From the NCBI GenBank assembly GCA_016124415.1, contig WGNS01000013.1, positions 1 through 40,373 of the forward strand: 40,373 nucleotides of DNA, written 5' to 3'. Below are positions 1 through 8,442 of this stretch, one piece after another. The notes beneath the pieces are model-generated. The model was not told where the DNA came from, ran no database searches, and was given only the letters and a program-made list of their open reading frames with translations. A program made the translations under genes and the position numbers. Numbering within the stretch: position 1 is the stretch's first letter; each line of letters opens with the position of its first letter. This DNA is from Gammaproteobacteria bacterium (GTDB lineage: Bacteria; Pseudomonadota; Gammaproteobacteria; SZUA-140).

Positions 1-20
1 AATGACTCTACGGCGCATAT

Positions 21-86
21 AGCTGAATTTAGATGATCTACACCCGTCAGGCTCCGCCCTCCGGATTCCGACATCTAAATCCAGCT
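21..86. repeat. 15-bp inverted repeat at left edge
   Basis: Arms 21-35 and 72-86 are reverse complements at 14 of 15 positions, separated by 36 nt. In RNA this would be a stem-loop. It lies just past the end of the decayed GAF frame and is not followed by a T-run on either strand, so a terminator is not clearly indicated. It could equally be a remnant of a small mobile or repeated element. Confidence 0.45.
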
Positions 87-100
87 GCACCTATCCCGGT

Positions 101-685
101 CTACTCGCCTTCGCGTCGCTCTCCATGGCTCGCAGTATCGGTAAAGCCTTTTCCTTGCGGCAACAAGCCGTAACGCCCCAGGATCGATTCCGGTCGTTTA
201 AAAATCTGGACACTCCGAGCCATGATGGCCCTATAGAACAAGTCCTCAGAATGCGGAAAGACGGGGCTTTGTTCGAATTGATCAAGACGGATGGTGGAAA
301 CCCGTGTACGCATGACGACCAATCTGGGCGCCATGATACAACCCTGCCCTTTCCCTCCATACCTTAATCCGCCAAGGAAGCCATATTGGCATCCCGTGAT
401 ATCCAAGATCGTTTCAAGGGCATCCGAGAAACAATATGGCGCGGGGGGATGGCTGAAAGGGTATAATGATGCAGTCCCGTTCCTGGACATATTGATATTC
501 CTTAGTAGTGGTTGCAGCAGGCCCTCGGTACTCGTGCAAAAAGTTGTGTCGGCAAAGGCATCCATGTCCACTGCCGACACTGAATTTTGGTACATCCATG
601 TACCCGAAACGGACGATGTCGAGGACAGATCATCTATGGTTCCGTGTCCGAGGTTAGATTTTGGGGCCTTTGCGGTGGGGAGCAC
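101..685 (-). pseudogene. decayed GAF-domain sensor fragment
   Basis: No intact gene is visible in the first 841 bases. An open minus-strand frame of 194 codons contains, from about residue 88 on, a stretch that resembles the GAF domains of proteobacterial sensor kinases and cyclases. The pieces seen are ALETILDITGCQYGFLG, then a spaced LFYRAIMA, then a GLLPQG segment, which correspond to the usual ILxLTGSEYGFIG, LFGAVM and GLPxGHPPL motifs. The intervening residues do not match and the frame stops where the GAF core should continue. The first 80 or so residues look like non-coding translation. I read it as a truncated, mutated remnant of a sensor gene rather than a functional protein. Its proximity to the signalling locus at 842-7586 may mean that a further sensor was lost here. 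The resemblance is by eye and moderate. Confidence 0.4.
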
Positions 686-782
686 AATTGCCCAAAAGGA
701 TTACTACTAAAGTATGAGTTTGGTTTCCGGTCTCTTCCGCACGGCACCCTCGCGCGCCGATTTCCCTAGGGGGCATACCGGT

Positions 783-812
783 TTGTTCTACCTGTACCGG
801 ATCGGGTAATAT
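783..812 (+). promoter_or_regulatory. possible sigma-70 promoter for the response-regulator gene
   Basis: TTGTTC at 783-788 and TAATAT at 807-812 are separated by 18 nt. Initiation would fall near 820, leaving a leader of about 22 nt before the GTG at 842. Both hexamers deviate from consensus, so this is a weak prediction. Confidence 0.3.
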
Positions 813-841
813 GATGATTTTTATCCATTAAGGGACTGAAT

Positions 842-1510
842 GTGCGTTTTCTGGTGGCAGACGACCATCCTCTGGTTAAAGCGGGCCTGAAACAACTGCT
901 GATCACGGAATGTCCGGACGCTCAGCTCGACGAGGCGGCAAACGGCGCGGAAGTCATCGCCGTGCTGGAAGCCGCGGATCCGGCCTTCGACCTTATCCTG
1001 CTCGACTACTACATGCCGGGAAGCGAGGACGGTAGATTGATCGCTTTATTGAAGGATCGCTTTCCACAGCTTTCGATCCTGGTGCTGTCCGCCTGCATGG
1101 AGCCGGACGTGATCGAACGCTGTCTCGCGCTTGGTGCCTCGGGCTACGTCACCAAACAAACGGCCCATGAGGCCGTCATCGCGGCGATCAGGCACATATT
1201 GGCGGGTGGCACCTACAAGCCCCCTGAACTGCTGTTGTCACGATTTGATAGCTCGAGTGCCGAGGATAATGCTCCCGAAGGAACGACGGAGGATCCTCGT
1301 TATAAAATGACCAAACGCCAGCGGGATGTCCTGGCGCTGCTCGCTCACGGCGATTCGAATAAGACGATTTCGCGAAAACTGAGCCTGTCGGAGAATACAG
1401 TCAAATCGCACGTTACGTCGATCCTACGTGTTCTCGGCGTGAGCAGCCGTATGCAGGCCGTGCTTGTCGCACAACAATTGGGGATCGACCACGTTCCTTC
1501 ACAACAATAA
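842..1510 (+). CDS. NarL/LuxR-family response regulator
   Basis: This is a 222-residue two-component regulator that binds DNA. The N-terminal receiver domain (about 1-120) has the acidic pair D7-D8, the phospho-acceptor D55 in LILLDYYMP, and the conserved lysine in the GYVTKQ segment. A linker of about 30 residues leads to a LuxR-type helix-turn-helix (about 155-215, including TKRQRDVLALLAHGDSNK and the recognition helix around SENTVKSHV). The start is GTG, preceded by AAGGGA; MRFLVADDHP is the expected beginning of this family. The gene is the first of four co-oriented genes and is followed after 57 nt by a TonB-dependent receptor. The downstream hybrid kinase carries receiver and Hpt domains like BarA, whose known partner UvrY is also of the NarL type, so I infer that this is the kinase's output regulator. 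Its targets are unknown; autoregulation of the locus is plausible. Confidence 0.93.
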   Translation: MRFLVADDHPLVKAGLKQLLITECPDAQLDEAANGAEVIAVLEAADPAFDLILLDYYMPGSEDGRLIALLKDRFPQLSILVLSACMEPDVIERCLALGASGYVTKQTAHEAVIAAIRHILAGGTYKPPELLLSRFDSSSAEDNAPEGTTEDPRYKMTKRQRDVLALLAHGDSNKTISRKLSLSENTVKSHVTSILRVLGVSSRMQAVLVAQQLGIDHVPSQQ

Positions 1511-1511
1511 T

Positions 1512-1534
1512 TCATCACGCCACGGATGTGATGA
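1512..1534 (+). other. short hairpin between regulator and receptor genes
   Basis: A 7-bp perfect stem (1512-1518 with 1528-1534) and a 9-nt loop start two bases after the regulator's stop codon. No T-run follows, so it is more likely an RNA-processing or stability element than a full terminator. Confidence 0.3.
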
Positions 1535-1567
1535 GCCAATAAAATCTGATATTGGGATAGTTACCGC

Positions 1568-3664
1568 ATGTCTTTTTGCTTTTATAGAAATTTAGTTCAA
1601 AAATCGTTGTGTACCGTGGGGATGATCGCCCTGCCGACATTGGGATTCGCAAGCGCCGAACCGACGGCCAACGAGGCGGATTTCGTCTCCGAGATCCCGA
1701 TTATCCTGACCGCCACCCGCCTTTTGCAGCCCATTAATGAAACGCCGGTATCGACGACTATCATCGATCACCAAACCATTCAGAACATGGGCGCCACGAA
1801 TATCGCCGACCTGCTCAGGCTCGTGCCGGGCATGCAGGTGGGGCACGGTTCGAGCGCCAACTTTTCGGTGACGTATCATGGTAACAGCAGCACCTTTTCC
1901 CGACGTATGCAGGTGCAGATCGACGGCCGGTCGGTCTATTCTCCGCTGTTTTCCGTCGTCGACTGGACCCACCTGGGTATCGCCATAGAGGATATTGAAC
2001 GCATCGAGGTCATTCGCGGCAGCAATACCCCCATCGACGGCACGAACGCCTTTATCGGGACGATCAACATCATCACCCGCCAGCCGTTTCAGGATAAAGG
2101 CGTCTATATCAGCGGAACCAAAGGCGCCCAGGGTTACGGCAGGGAGATGCTTCGTATCGCCGGCGAAACCGGGCCTGTCGAGCAACGCCTGACCCTGGAG
2201 CACCGGGAAGACAACGGGTTTGATCAGGTCTACGACTCGCAAAGCCTCGACATGGTCGCCTACAGAGGCAGCTACTTTCCGTCCCAGAAGGACTCGTTCG
2301 ATTTCCAACTCGGTTACAGCAGAGGACCGGAAGGCATAGGATCCTTCGACGATCCTTTGGATCCCGCGCGATACAAGGAAACGCACGCGTCCTACGGATT
2401 CATTCGCTGGGAACGGATCTTTTCGGATACCAACGATCTATACGTCCAGTTCTATCAGAATCGCCTGGTTTGGAGCGACAAGGAAGACATCGTCGGCCCG
2501 CTTTCAAGCCTCTTTGGAGTCTCACCCGCGACGATTCTTGCCCTGACGGGAAATCCGGACCAAACCGTCCCTCTGGGCCTTTACGACGGCGAGGCCGAGC
2601 GTATGGACCTCGATTTCAGGAATACCATTCAAGTCACCGGCGATATCAGACTGATCTGGGGTGGCGGACTGCGTCGCGACCGTTTCAAGACGCTGCTCAA
2701 TCTGGATCGTCCCGATCCTATCGACAACTATAGCCGCCGTCTCAACGGACACCTGGAATGGACGATGAGCGAGCGTCTTGTCACCAACGCAGGCGTGATG
2801 ATTGAACATAACGATCTCAGTGACACCGAGATATCGCCGCGATTGGCGCTCAATTATCATCTGGACCACGCCCAGACCCTGCGTTTCGCCGTTGCCCGAT
2901 CGGCGCGTATGCCATCGATCTACGAGGCCAGGGGAGAAAACATCGTTCGATTCGACAGCGGCGACATCATCGACATCACGACGACCAACATCAAAAGCGT
3001 AAGTCCCGACCTCGACGTACGTCCTGAGTTGCTCGACACTTATGAAATCGGCTATGTCTTGTTCCTGCCCGTAAAAAAACTGCAACTGGACGCAAAAATC
3101 TACAAGGACGAGATCACCAAGGTGATATCCGGGCCGACCCTACGCCCATTCAACGACCTTTACGACCAAAAGGCATTCGTCTGGATGAACTCGGGCAATA
3201 TCAAGATCCACGGTCTGGACTTGGGGCTCGATTTTCAGCCGAGCCCGAACACTCGAGTGATCCTGGCTTACGGCTACGCGCGTGCAGACGGACGTATTCT
3301 GAAACGATGGGACCTCGATACCAACAAAACGATCTACTGGCCCAATGAACCCGGAAACAATCAACAGGCCAACAGCGTTCCGCGGCATACCGTGAGCCTG
3401 ATGACCAGCCACCACTTTCCCAGGCACATCGACACCAGCGTGACCTGGTACCATGTCAGCGATATGGAGTGGCTCGGCGACGGAGATCCGGTAAAGGGCT
3501 ACGATCGATTTGACCTGCGTCTGGCCAAGGGGTTTTCGCTGTTCAATTCGACGGCCTCGGTGGAACTGTTGGTCCAAAACCTGTTTGATGACGGATATAT
3601 CGATACGGTAAAAAACAATCGGTTCGGACAGCGTATGTTTATGAATGTCAATCTAAAGTATTGA
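1568..3664 (+). CDS. TonB-dependent outer-membrane receptor
   Basis: This 698-residue protein has the layout of a TonB-dependent transporter or transducer. A signal peptide (about 1-30, ending GFASA) is followed by a possible TonB-box region (IPIILTATR), a plug domain (about 55-170, with NIADLLRLVPGMQV, MQVQIDGRSVYSP, IERIEVIRGSNTP and GTINIITR), and a beta-barrel of about 500 residues. The last residues are VNLKY; a terminal aromatic is typical of outer-membrane beta-barrels. No extended N-terminal signalling domain of the FecA/FpvA type is present, so it is not a classical sigma-regulator receptor. No iron, heme or B12 uptake genes lie nearby; instead it sits between a response regulator and a binding protein-kinase pair. 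I infer that it admits a ligand which that pair then senses. The substrate cannot be read from the sequence. The Shine-Dalgarno sequence before the ATG is only moderate (GGGATAG). Confidence 0.92.
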   Translation: MSFCFYRNLVQKSLCTVGMIALPTLGFASAEPTANEADFVSEIPIILTATRLLQPINETPVSTTIIDHQTIQNMGATNIADLLRLVPGMQVGHGSSANFSVTYHGNSSTFSRRMQVQIDGRSVYSPLFSVVDWTHLGIAIEDIERIEVIRGSNTPIDGTNAFIGTINIITRQPFQDKGVYISGTKGAQGYGREMLRIAGETGPVEQRLTLEHREDNGFDQVYDSQSLDMVAYRGSYFPSQKDSFDFQLGYSRGPEGIGSFDDPLDPARYKETHASYGFIRWERIFSDTNDLYVQFYQNRLVWSDKEDIVGPLSSLFGVSPATILALTGNPDQTVPLGLYDGEAERMDLDFRNTIQVTGDIRLIWGGGLRRDRFKTLLNLDRPDPIDNYSRRLNGHLEWTMSERLVTNAGVMIEHNDLSDTEISPRLALNYHLDHAQTLRFAVARSARMPSIYEARGENIVRFDSGDIIDITTTNIKSVSPDLDVRPELLDTYEIGYVLFLPVKKLQLDAKIYKDEITKVISGPTLRPFNDLYDQKAFVWMNSGNIKIHGLDLGLDFQPSPNTRVILAYGYARADGRILKRWDLDTNKTIYWPNEPGNNQQANSVPRHTVSLMTSHHFPRHIDTSVTWYHVSDMEWLGDGDPVKGYDRFDLRLAKGFSLFNSTASVELLVQNLFDDGYIDTVKNNRFGQRMFMNVNLKY

Positions 3665-3673
3665 TACGTATGG

Positions 3674-3693
3674 CGGGAACATTTTATGTCCCG
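3674..3693 (+). terminator. weak terminator-like hairpin after the receptor gene
   Basis: CGGGA-CAT pairs with ATGTCCCG, with one bulged A and a short T-rich loop. It is followed by ATTTAGTCTTTG, only loosely T-rich. It begins 10 nt after the receptor's stop codon and could give partial termination before the binding protein gene. Confidence 0.4.
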
Positions 3694-3885
3694 ATTTAGT
3701 CTTTGAAGTTGAGATGATTTGGTGCAGTCACGTCATTCCCTAACGGCCGATAGACCGTTATGGGGAAAACAACCGGATCGGCCGTAGCATCTATTTTCTT
3801 CAAGACGATTATTTCATCCTGTTGACGGCATCCACGGAATGGAGATGATGCAAGTGACAATGACGACCTCGTTCAGCGCACCGCT
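3694..3885 (+). promoter_or_regulatory. leader with two mutually exclusive hairpins
   Basis: The 221-nt gap before the binding-protein gene has no gene. Hairpin A pairs TAACGG (3741-3746) with CCGTTA (3755-3760), extended by CCC/GGG across a bulge. Hairpin B pairs CGGCCGAT (3744-3751) with ATCGGCCG (3777-3784), a perfect 8-bp stem. The two share bases 3744-3746, and B also takes loop bases of A, so they cannot form together. This resembles an attenuator or RNA switch. There is no terminator T-run after either hairpin and no strong Shine-Dalgarno sequence before the ATG at 3886. Confidence 0.35.
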
Positions 3886-4845
3886 ATGTCTGCCCTGACA
3901 CCGATCGTTCGCGCGCTTTTTATGGTGGCGCTGCTGTGCGTTACCGGTCAGGTCTCTGCGCACGTCCGAATATTGCTTAGCCACTCCACCCCGCCCTACC
4001 GCGCGCTCGCGGATTCGATCAGCGCGTATATCGATGGACAGACATTTTCCATCATCGACGTAGGGTCGCCTGGTCCCGATTCGGATACCCCCGGTTCCGA
4101 TACCGGCATGCTGAATATCGCCGTCGGCAGCCGAGCGATGGATTACGCGTTAAAGACGATGCCGAATATTCCATTGCTGGCCACGCTCGTACCCAGCAAT
4201 GCCTACGAGGATTTACTGAAGACCCACGAGGATGTGCTCAAACCGGGCAAGGTATCGGCAGTCTTTCCCGATCAGCCATTGGAACGCCAGGTCGCGTTCG
4301 TTCATCTGTTGATGCCGGACAAGAAACGGATGGGCGTACTGGTCGGCCAACATTCCTTTCAGTATGTAAAACCGTTAACCCGTTTGGCGTCCGCCCGCGG
4401 CCTCAGCGTAACGATCGGCGACGCCCGCGAGGATCGAATACCTGATGCCATTAAAGACATGCTCGCAGGCAGCGACTTCGTCCTCGCACTGCATGATTCC
4501 AGTCTGCTGACGCCTAACCACGCCAAGTGGTTGCTTTATATGGCCTACCAGCGCCGGATACCCGTTATCGGCTACTCGAAGACCTATGTCCGCGCCGGCG
4601 CGTTGGCGGCGCTCTATTCGTCGAATGATCAAATCGGCCGCCAGGTCTCATCCATGCTTGGGAAAGCGGGACTGCGTCCCCGATACCACACGGCGGACAT
4701 AAAGCTGCCCAAACCGGAATATCCGAACGAATTTTCCATAGAACTCAATAACAACGTGGCCGATTCATTCGCACTTTGGGGAATCGACCCCGATCTGATC
4801 GCGGACCGGCTTCGCCACCTGAACGGAAAAGGAATCGAGCCGTGA
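3886..4845 (+). CDS. periplasmic substrate-binding protein, ABC_sub_bind-like
   Basis: This is a 319-residue exported protein. A signal peptide (about 1-25) has an Arg-containing n-region, the hydrophobic core ALFMVALLCV and a VSA-H cleavage site. The rest reads as a two-lobed type I periplasmic binding fold similar to the ABC_sub_bind (TrpX/YtfQ-like) family: MGVLVGQHS begins the second segment, DFVLALHDSSLLTPNHAKWLLYMA lies at about 198-221, and the RRIPVIGYSK strand and GALAALYSSNDQIGRQ follow, the usual arrangement in these proteins. No ABC permease or ATPase gene is adjacent. Instead the stop codon overlaps the start of a hybrid histidine kinase (GTGA overlap), so the two are co-translated. 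I infer that it presents a ligand to the kinase's periplasmic region rather than feeding a transporter. The start was chosen for its fit to the signal peptide; the ribosome-binding site is poor, so translation may be controlled by the structured leader. Confidence 0.82.
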   Translation: MSALTPIVRALFMVALLCVTGQVSAHVRILLSHSTPPYRALADSISAYIDGQTFSIIDVGSPGPDSDTPGSDTGMLNIAVGSRAMDYALKTMPNIPLLATLVPSNAYEDLLKTHEDVLKPGKVSAVFPDQPLERQVAFVHLLMPDKKRMGVLVGQHSFQYVKPLTRLASARGLSVTIGDAREDRIPDAIKDMLAGSDFVLALHDSSLLTPNHAKWLLYMAYQRRIPVIGYSKTYVRAGALAALYSSNDQIGRQVSSMLGKAGLRPRYHTADIKLPKPEYPNEFSIELNNNVADSFALWGIDPDLIADRLRHLNGKGIEP

Positions 4846-7586
4846 AGACTCACTTTCTAAACATCCGTATGAAGATCATCCTGCTGGCATGTCTCCCCGT
4901 GATCGCCATCAGTCTCGTCCTGAGCGTCCACATGGTGCAGACGCGCATGAACGATATATTCCAATCGTTGTTGAAACAAGGACAGTTGATCGCCCACAAC
5001 CTCGCGCCGGTCTGTGAACTGGGACTCTTTGCCGGCGACAATGAACTGCTGCAGCGCCTCGCCGACAACACGCTGCGCGACCCCATCGTCAAATCGGTGT
5101 CGATCGTCTCCGCGGATCGTCGCGTGCATCTGCAGGTATTCGCTTCCAGGTCCGAGTCTATTTCGATGACCGGTCCGGTACTCAAAACCCCTCACACCCT
5201 GCTCTTCACCGAACCCGTATATCAAACCGGGACGCCGATCGACGAATACGTCGGAGGACTTCAGAAGAACGCGGTCATCGGGTGGGTCAAGGTCGAGATC
5301 AGCCAGGACGAGGCCATACGCAAGAGAAAGGAAATTCTCGAAAACGGGCTCTCGATCGGAGTACTCGGCGCCCTTGTCAGCATCCTTATCGGTCTCCGCC
5401 TGGAAAAAGGTATCTCCAAGCCCATTCTAAATCTCACCGGGGCGATGGAACGCATGCAGGCGGGTGACCTGGACGCGCGTGCCGAAGGACACGCCAAGGG
5501 CGAGCTCGGGCAGCTGCAGCGCGGATTCAATGAGCTCGCCGACGTCATCAGTGCATCCCAACAGGATTTGACCAAACAAGTGGATGACGCGACGGAAAGA
5601 CTGCGGAGAAACCTCATCGAACTCGCAAAGAAAAACATCGAACTCGATCAAGCCCGGAAAAAGGCCATCGAATTGGGCGACGAAAAATCGAGTTTCCTGT
5701 TCAATATGTCACACGAGATCAGGACGCCGCTCAACGCCGTTCTAGGCTACAACTCGCTGCTCGAAAAAACCGAATTGGATCAGCAGCAAAAGGAATATGC
5801 CCAGATTGTGCACCAGGCCTCGAAACAACTTCTTAGCGTGATCGATGACATCCTCAGCTACGCCCGTCTGGAGTCCGGAAAGGTCATTCTCGAGGAAGTG
5901 CCCTTCGATCTTCTGAAATGTTGTGAGGACGTCATGGCGCTCATGACGCCACTGGCGGCGGAGAAGGAACTCGACTTTGCATTGATCCTGACCAGCCAAT
6001 TCCCCGAAACCGTTCTGGGCGATCCAAATCGCCTGACCCAGATCCTCACGAATCTCGTCAGTAACGCCATCAAATTCACCGAACTCGGACATGTATCCGT
6101 AGAGATCGGTATCGACGAGACGCGCGATGAACCCACGCTCAGGATCGCCGTTCGCGATACCGGAATCGGGATGAGCCAGGAGGCGCAGTCGAATATCTTT
6201 GAGCAATTCCAGCAAGGCGACAATACGATCACAAGGCGCTTCGGCGGTACGGGTCTGGGCCTTGCCATTGTTTCGAGACTCGCCAGGCTCATGGACGCGC
6301 ATATCGACGTAGCAAGCACCGAAGGTCGTGGCACGACGTTTACGTTCCGTTTACCGCTCAGTGTTCCGGACGGAGCGCCCGCAAAGGCAAAGTCCGACGA
6401 CGCGCTGACTGGAACCCGTTGTCTGCTCTACGATTCCAGCGAAATCGAGCGGCAAGCCGTCACCGCGCTACTTCGCCTTTGGAAGGTTGAGGCGATCCAG
6501 GCGGCGCACCTCGACACCGTCATTCCGACACTCGATGCCGAAATTCGATCCGGACGTCGTGTCGATTTCGTGTTCGGCGGCCTTCGGCTGCGCCAGAACG
6601 ATATCGATGACCTCGCAAGCGCCGTGGGTACATTGAGGAAACACTATCAAGGTCCGGTAATGTTACTGTTGACGCATGAAAAACAGGCCAAGGATCCCCG
6701 TTTAAACGTTGACGACCGCATAACACCGATCTGCAGACCCATCCGGCATCGTCTCATGTATGAGCAGATCCGCGCCATGATGCAGCCTGAGACCCAACCG
6801 AAACCCGGCCCGAGCAAGGCCCCCCTGGCAAAACGAAGCCCGCCGATACGCGGCCTGCGCATTCTGCTCGCGGAAGACAACGACCTCAATCGACGCCTGT
6901 TGACCACGCTCGCCGACCAAAAAGGCGCCACGGTTATTTCCGCACATGACGGACAGCACGCCATGAGCATCGCCTGCGCCGAGCCGTTGGACTTGATCCT
7001 GCTCGACCTGCATCTGCCGGAGCTGGATGGCATAGAACTGGCGAGACAGATCCGGGGACTTTCGGGAAGCATGGGACAAGTGCCCATCATCGCGCTGACG
7101 GCGGATATCTACCGCGGAAAGAAGGACAATCTGAAGAATGCCGGATTCAACGGTTGCGTTTTCAAGCCCATCGACGAGGCATCGCTATGGGACTGCGTCG
7201 GCGATGCCCTAAAGGGTATCGATTCCCCCAGATGCTGGCCCGGGCAGGACGATCCCAAGGCATTCAGGGAAACCCGCGTGCGCGCAAAGGAACGGGAGCG
7301 TAAAGGCGCATCGGGATATCCGTCCGGACTGCTACCCGAACTCGAACAGCAATTTGTCGTCGGAAGGCAAGCCATTGCCGATGCGATTGGAAACGACGAC
7401 CGGGTTAAAATCCTGAAGCACAGCCACGACATCAGCGGTGTTGCCGGCATATTCGGGCACACGCGAATCGCCATGGCGGCGGCGGAGATCGAAGGGGCCG
7501 TCCACCGCGAGGCAAAGCTTGCTGATATTTCCCGGCTGTTCGAAGAACTCGATGCAGCGTTCGAAGATCTCGGCGTGACGGGATAA
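4842..7586 (+). CDS. BarA-like hybrid sensor histidine kinase
   Basis: This 914-residue inner-membrane kinase starts at GTG 4842, overlapping the previous stop by 4 bp. In order: TM1 (about 10-30, IILLACLPVIAISLVLSV); a periplasmic region of about 130 residues; TM2 (about 172-192); HAMP; a short coiled coil; HisKA with the autophosphorylated H291 in NMSHEIRTPLN; a HATPase domain with N, G1 (DTGIGM) and G2 (GGTGLGLAI) boxes; a degenerate receiver (about 520-650) lacking the phospho-acceptor Asp; a true receiver with D722 (LILLDLHLPELDG); and a C-terminal Hpt domain with H862 in HDISGVAGIFG. This tripartite relay matches the BarA/GacS class. The short periplasmic region fits sensing through a partner, presumably the upstream binding protein. 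The NarL-type regulator at 842-1510 is the likely final acceptor. An in-frame ATG 27 nt later is an alternative start. The stop lies 17 bp from the convergent tatD gene. Confidence 0.94.
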   Translation: MKTHFLNIRMKIILLACLPVIAISLVLSVHMVQTRMNDIFQSLLKQGQLIAHNLAPVCELGLFAGDNELLQRLADNTLRDPIVKSVSIVSADRRVHLQVFASRSESISMTGPVLKTPHTLLFTEPVYQTGTPIDEYVGGLQKNAVIGWVKVEISQDEAIRKRKEILENGLSIGVLGALVSILIGLRLEKGISKPILNLTGAMERMQAGDLDARAEGHAKGELGQLQRGFNELADVISASQQDLTKQVDDATERLRRNLIELAKKNIELDQARKKAIELGDEKSSFLFNMSHEIRTPLNAVLGYNSLLEKTELDQQQKEYAQIVHQASKQLLSVIDDILSYARLESGKVILEEVPFDLLKCCEDVMALMTPLAAEKELDFALILTSQFPETVLGDPNRLTQILTNLVSNAIKFTELGHVSVEIGIDETRDEPTLRIAVRDTGIGMSQEAQSNIFEQFQQGDNTITRRFGGTGLGLAIVSRLARLMDAHIDVASTEGRGTTFTFRLPLSVPDGAPAKAKSDDALTGTRCLLYDSSEIERQAVTALLRLWKVEAIQAAHLDTVIPTLDAEIRSGRRVDFVFGGLRLRQNDIDDLASAVGTLRKHYQGPVMLLLTHEKQAKDPRLNVDDRITPICRPIRHRLMYEQIRAMMQPETQPKPGPSKAPLAKRSPPIRGLRILLAEDNDLNRRLLTTLADQKGATVISAHDGQHAMSIACAEPLDLILLDLHLPELDGIELARQIRGLSGSMGQVPIIALTADIYRGKKDNLKNAGFNGCVFKPIDEASLWDCVGDALKGIDSPRCWPGQDDPKAFRETRVRAKERERKGASGYPSGLLPELEQQFVVGRQAIADAIGNDDRVKILKHSHDISGVAGIFGHTRIAMAAAEIEGAVHREAKLADISRLFEELDAAFEDLGVTG

Positions 7587-7603
7587 CGTCCGCTCGACCA
7601 GGA

Positions 7604-8395
7604 TCAGCCTGGGAAAAACAAGGTGTGGAAATTTGCCGAGGTCTGCCGTGCGATGGTCTGAAGATCCGTACCGCGAATTCGTGCGAGCGCTTCGGCAACA
7701 TACCGGACGTAGGCCGGCTGATTGGTACGGCCGCGATGAGGTACCGGGGCCAGATAAGGCGAGTCGGTCTCGATCAGGAGCCGATCGGCCGGTACCTTTG
7801 CCGCAACCTCCCGCAGACTGTCCGCGCTCTTGAACGTGATGATGCCGGAGAAGGAGATATAGAAGCCCAAATCCAGCGCAGCTCGCGCAAGCGCCCAATC
7901 GCTTGCGAAGCAGTGCATGATACCCCCCGCATTCTCTGCACCTTCCTCCCTGAGCACGCGTATCGTGTCGTCGTCCGCCTCGCGCGAATGAATGATCAGA
8001 GGCTTTCGACTGACCTTGGCTGCACCGATATGGGTCCGGAAACGCCGCCTCTGAACCTCAAGATGCTCGTCGGAGCTCCGAAAATAATCGAGGCCCGTTT
8101 CGCCTATGGCGATTACAGAGGGTTCTCTCGCCAGTTCCAGGAGCGTATCCAGATCGGGATCCTCGCCTTCGCTGACGTTCGGATGCACGCCCACGGAAGC
8201 ATGGATCTTCGGATAACGCCGGGCAATATCCAGTACCTCGGGAAGCGTTTCCAGATCGATGGAGACGCACAGCATCTCATTCACACCCAACCCGCGGGCT
8301 TCGGCGAGCACCCCATCCAGGTCCGTCCCAAGCTTCTCCAGCTCCAGACAGTTCAAGTGACAATGTGAGTCGATCAGAGAGAAGTCGTGTTGCAT
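7604..8395 (-). CDS. tatD: TatD-family metal-dependent hydrolase
   Basis: This 263-residue TIM-barrel hydrolase belongs to the TatD/YcfH DNase family. The metal-binding signature is complete: SHCHLN near the N-terminus, GETGLDY in the middle, IIHSREA, IMHCF and ETDSPYLAP near the C-terminus. Family members are cytosolic 3'-5' nucleases or D-aminoacyl-tRNA deacylase-like enzymes; which applies here is not visible. The C-terminal PHRGRTNQPAYVRYVAEALA segment is also typical. The gene follows the terminator of the carbon-metabolism operon, so it probably has its own promoter within 8396-8440, where two short palindromes (8403-8413 and 8418-8434) are seen. It converges on the sensor kinase gene with 17 bp between stops, leaving no room for separate terminators. 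tatD is more often near holB or pilZ; neither is adjacent here. Confidence 0.92.
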   Translation of the reverse strand: MQHDFSLIDSHCHLNCLELEKLGTDLDGVLAEARGLGVNEMLCVSIDLETLPEVLDIARRYPKIHASVGVHPNVSEGEDPDLDTLLELAREPSVIAIGETGLDYFRSSDEHLEVQRRRFRTHIGAAKVSRKPLIIHSREADDDTIRVLREEGAENAGGIMHCFASDWALARAALDLGFYISFSGIITFKSADSLREVAAKVPADRLLIETDSPYLAPVPHRGRTNQPAYVRYVAEALARIRGTDLQTIARQTSANFHTLFFPG

Positions 8396-8412
8396 GTGTC
8401 ACCCTCGGCGAG

Positions 8413-8439
8413 GAACCGGAAAACGCCGTTTTCCAGTTC
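8413..8439 (-). other. palindrome upstream of tatD
   Basis: GGAAAACG at 8418-8425 and CGTTTTCC at 8427-8434 form an 8-bp inverted repeat around one base, enclosed by GAAC (8413-8416) and GTTC (8436-8439). It lies 18 to 44 nt before the tatD start codon. It could be a protein-binding operator or an RNA hairpin close to the translation start. Confidence 0.4.
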
Positions 8440-8442
8440 CCC

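Noticed and set aside
291-710. 139-codon plus-strand open frame near the left edge
   Set aside because: No family resemblance and no ribosome-binding site. It is opposite the decayed GAF frame, which shows at least some motif similarity.
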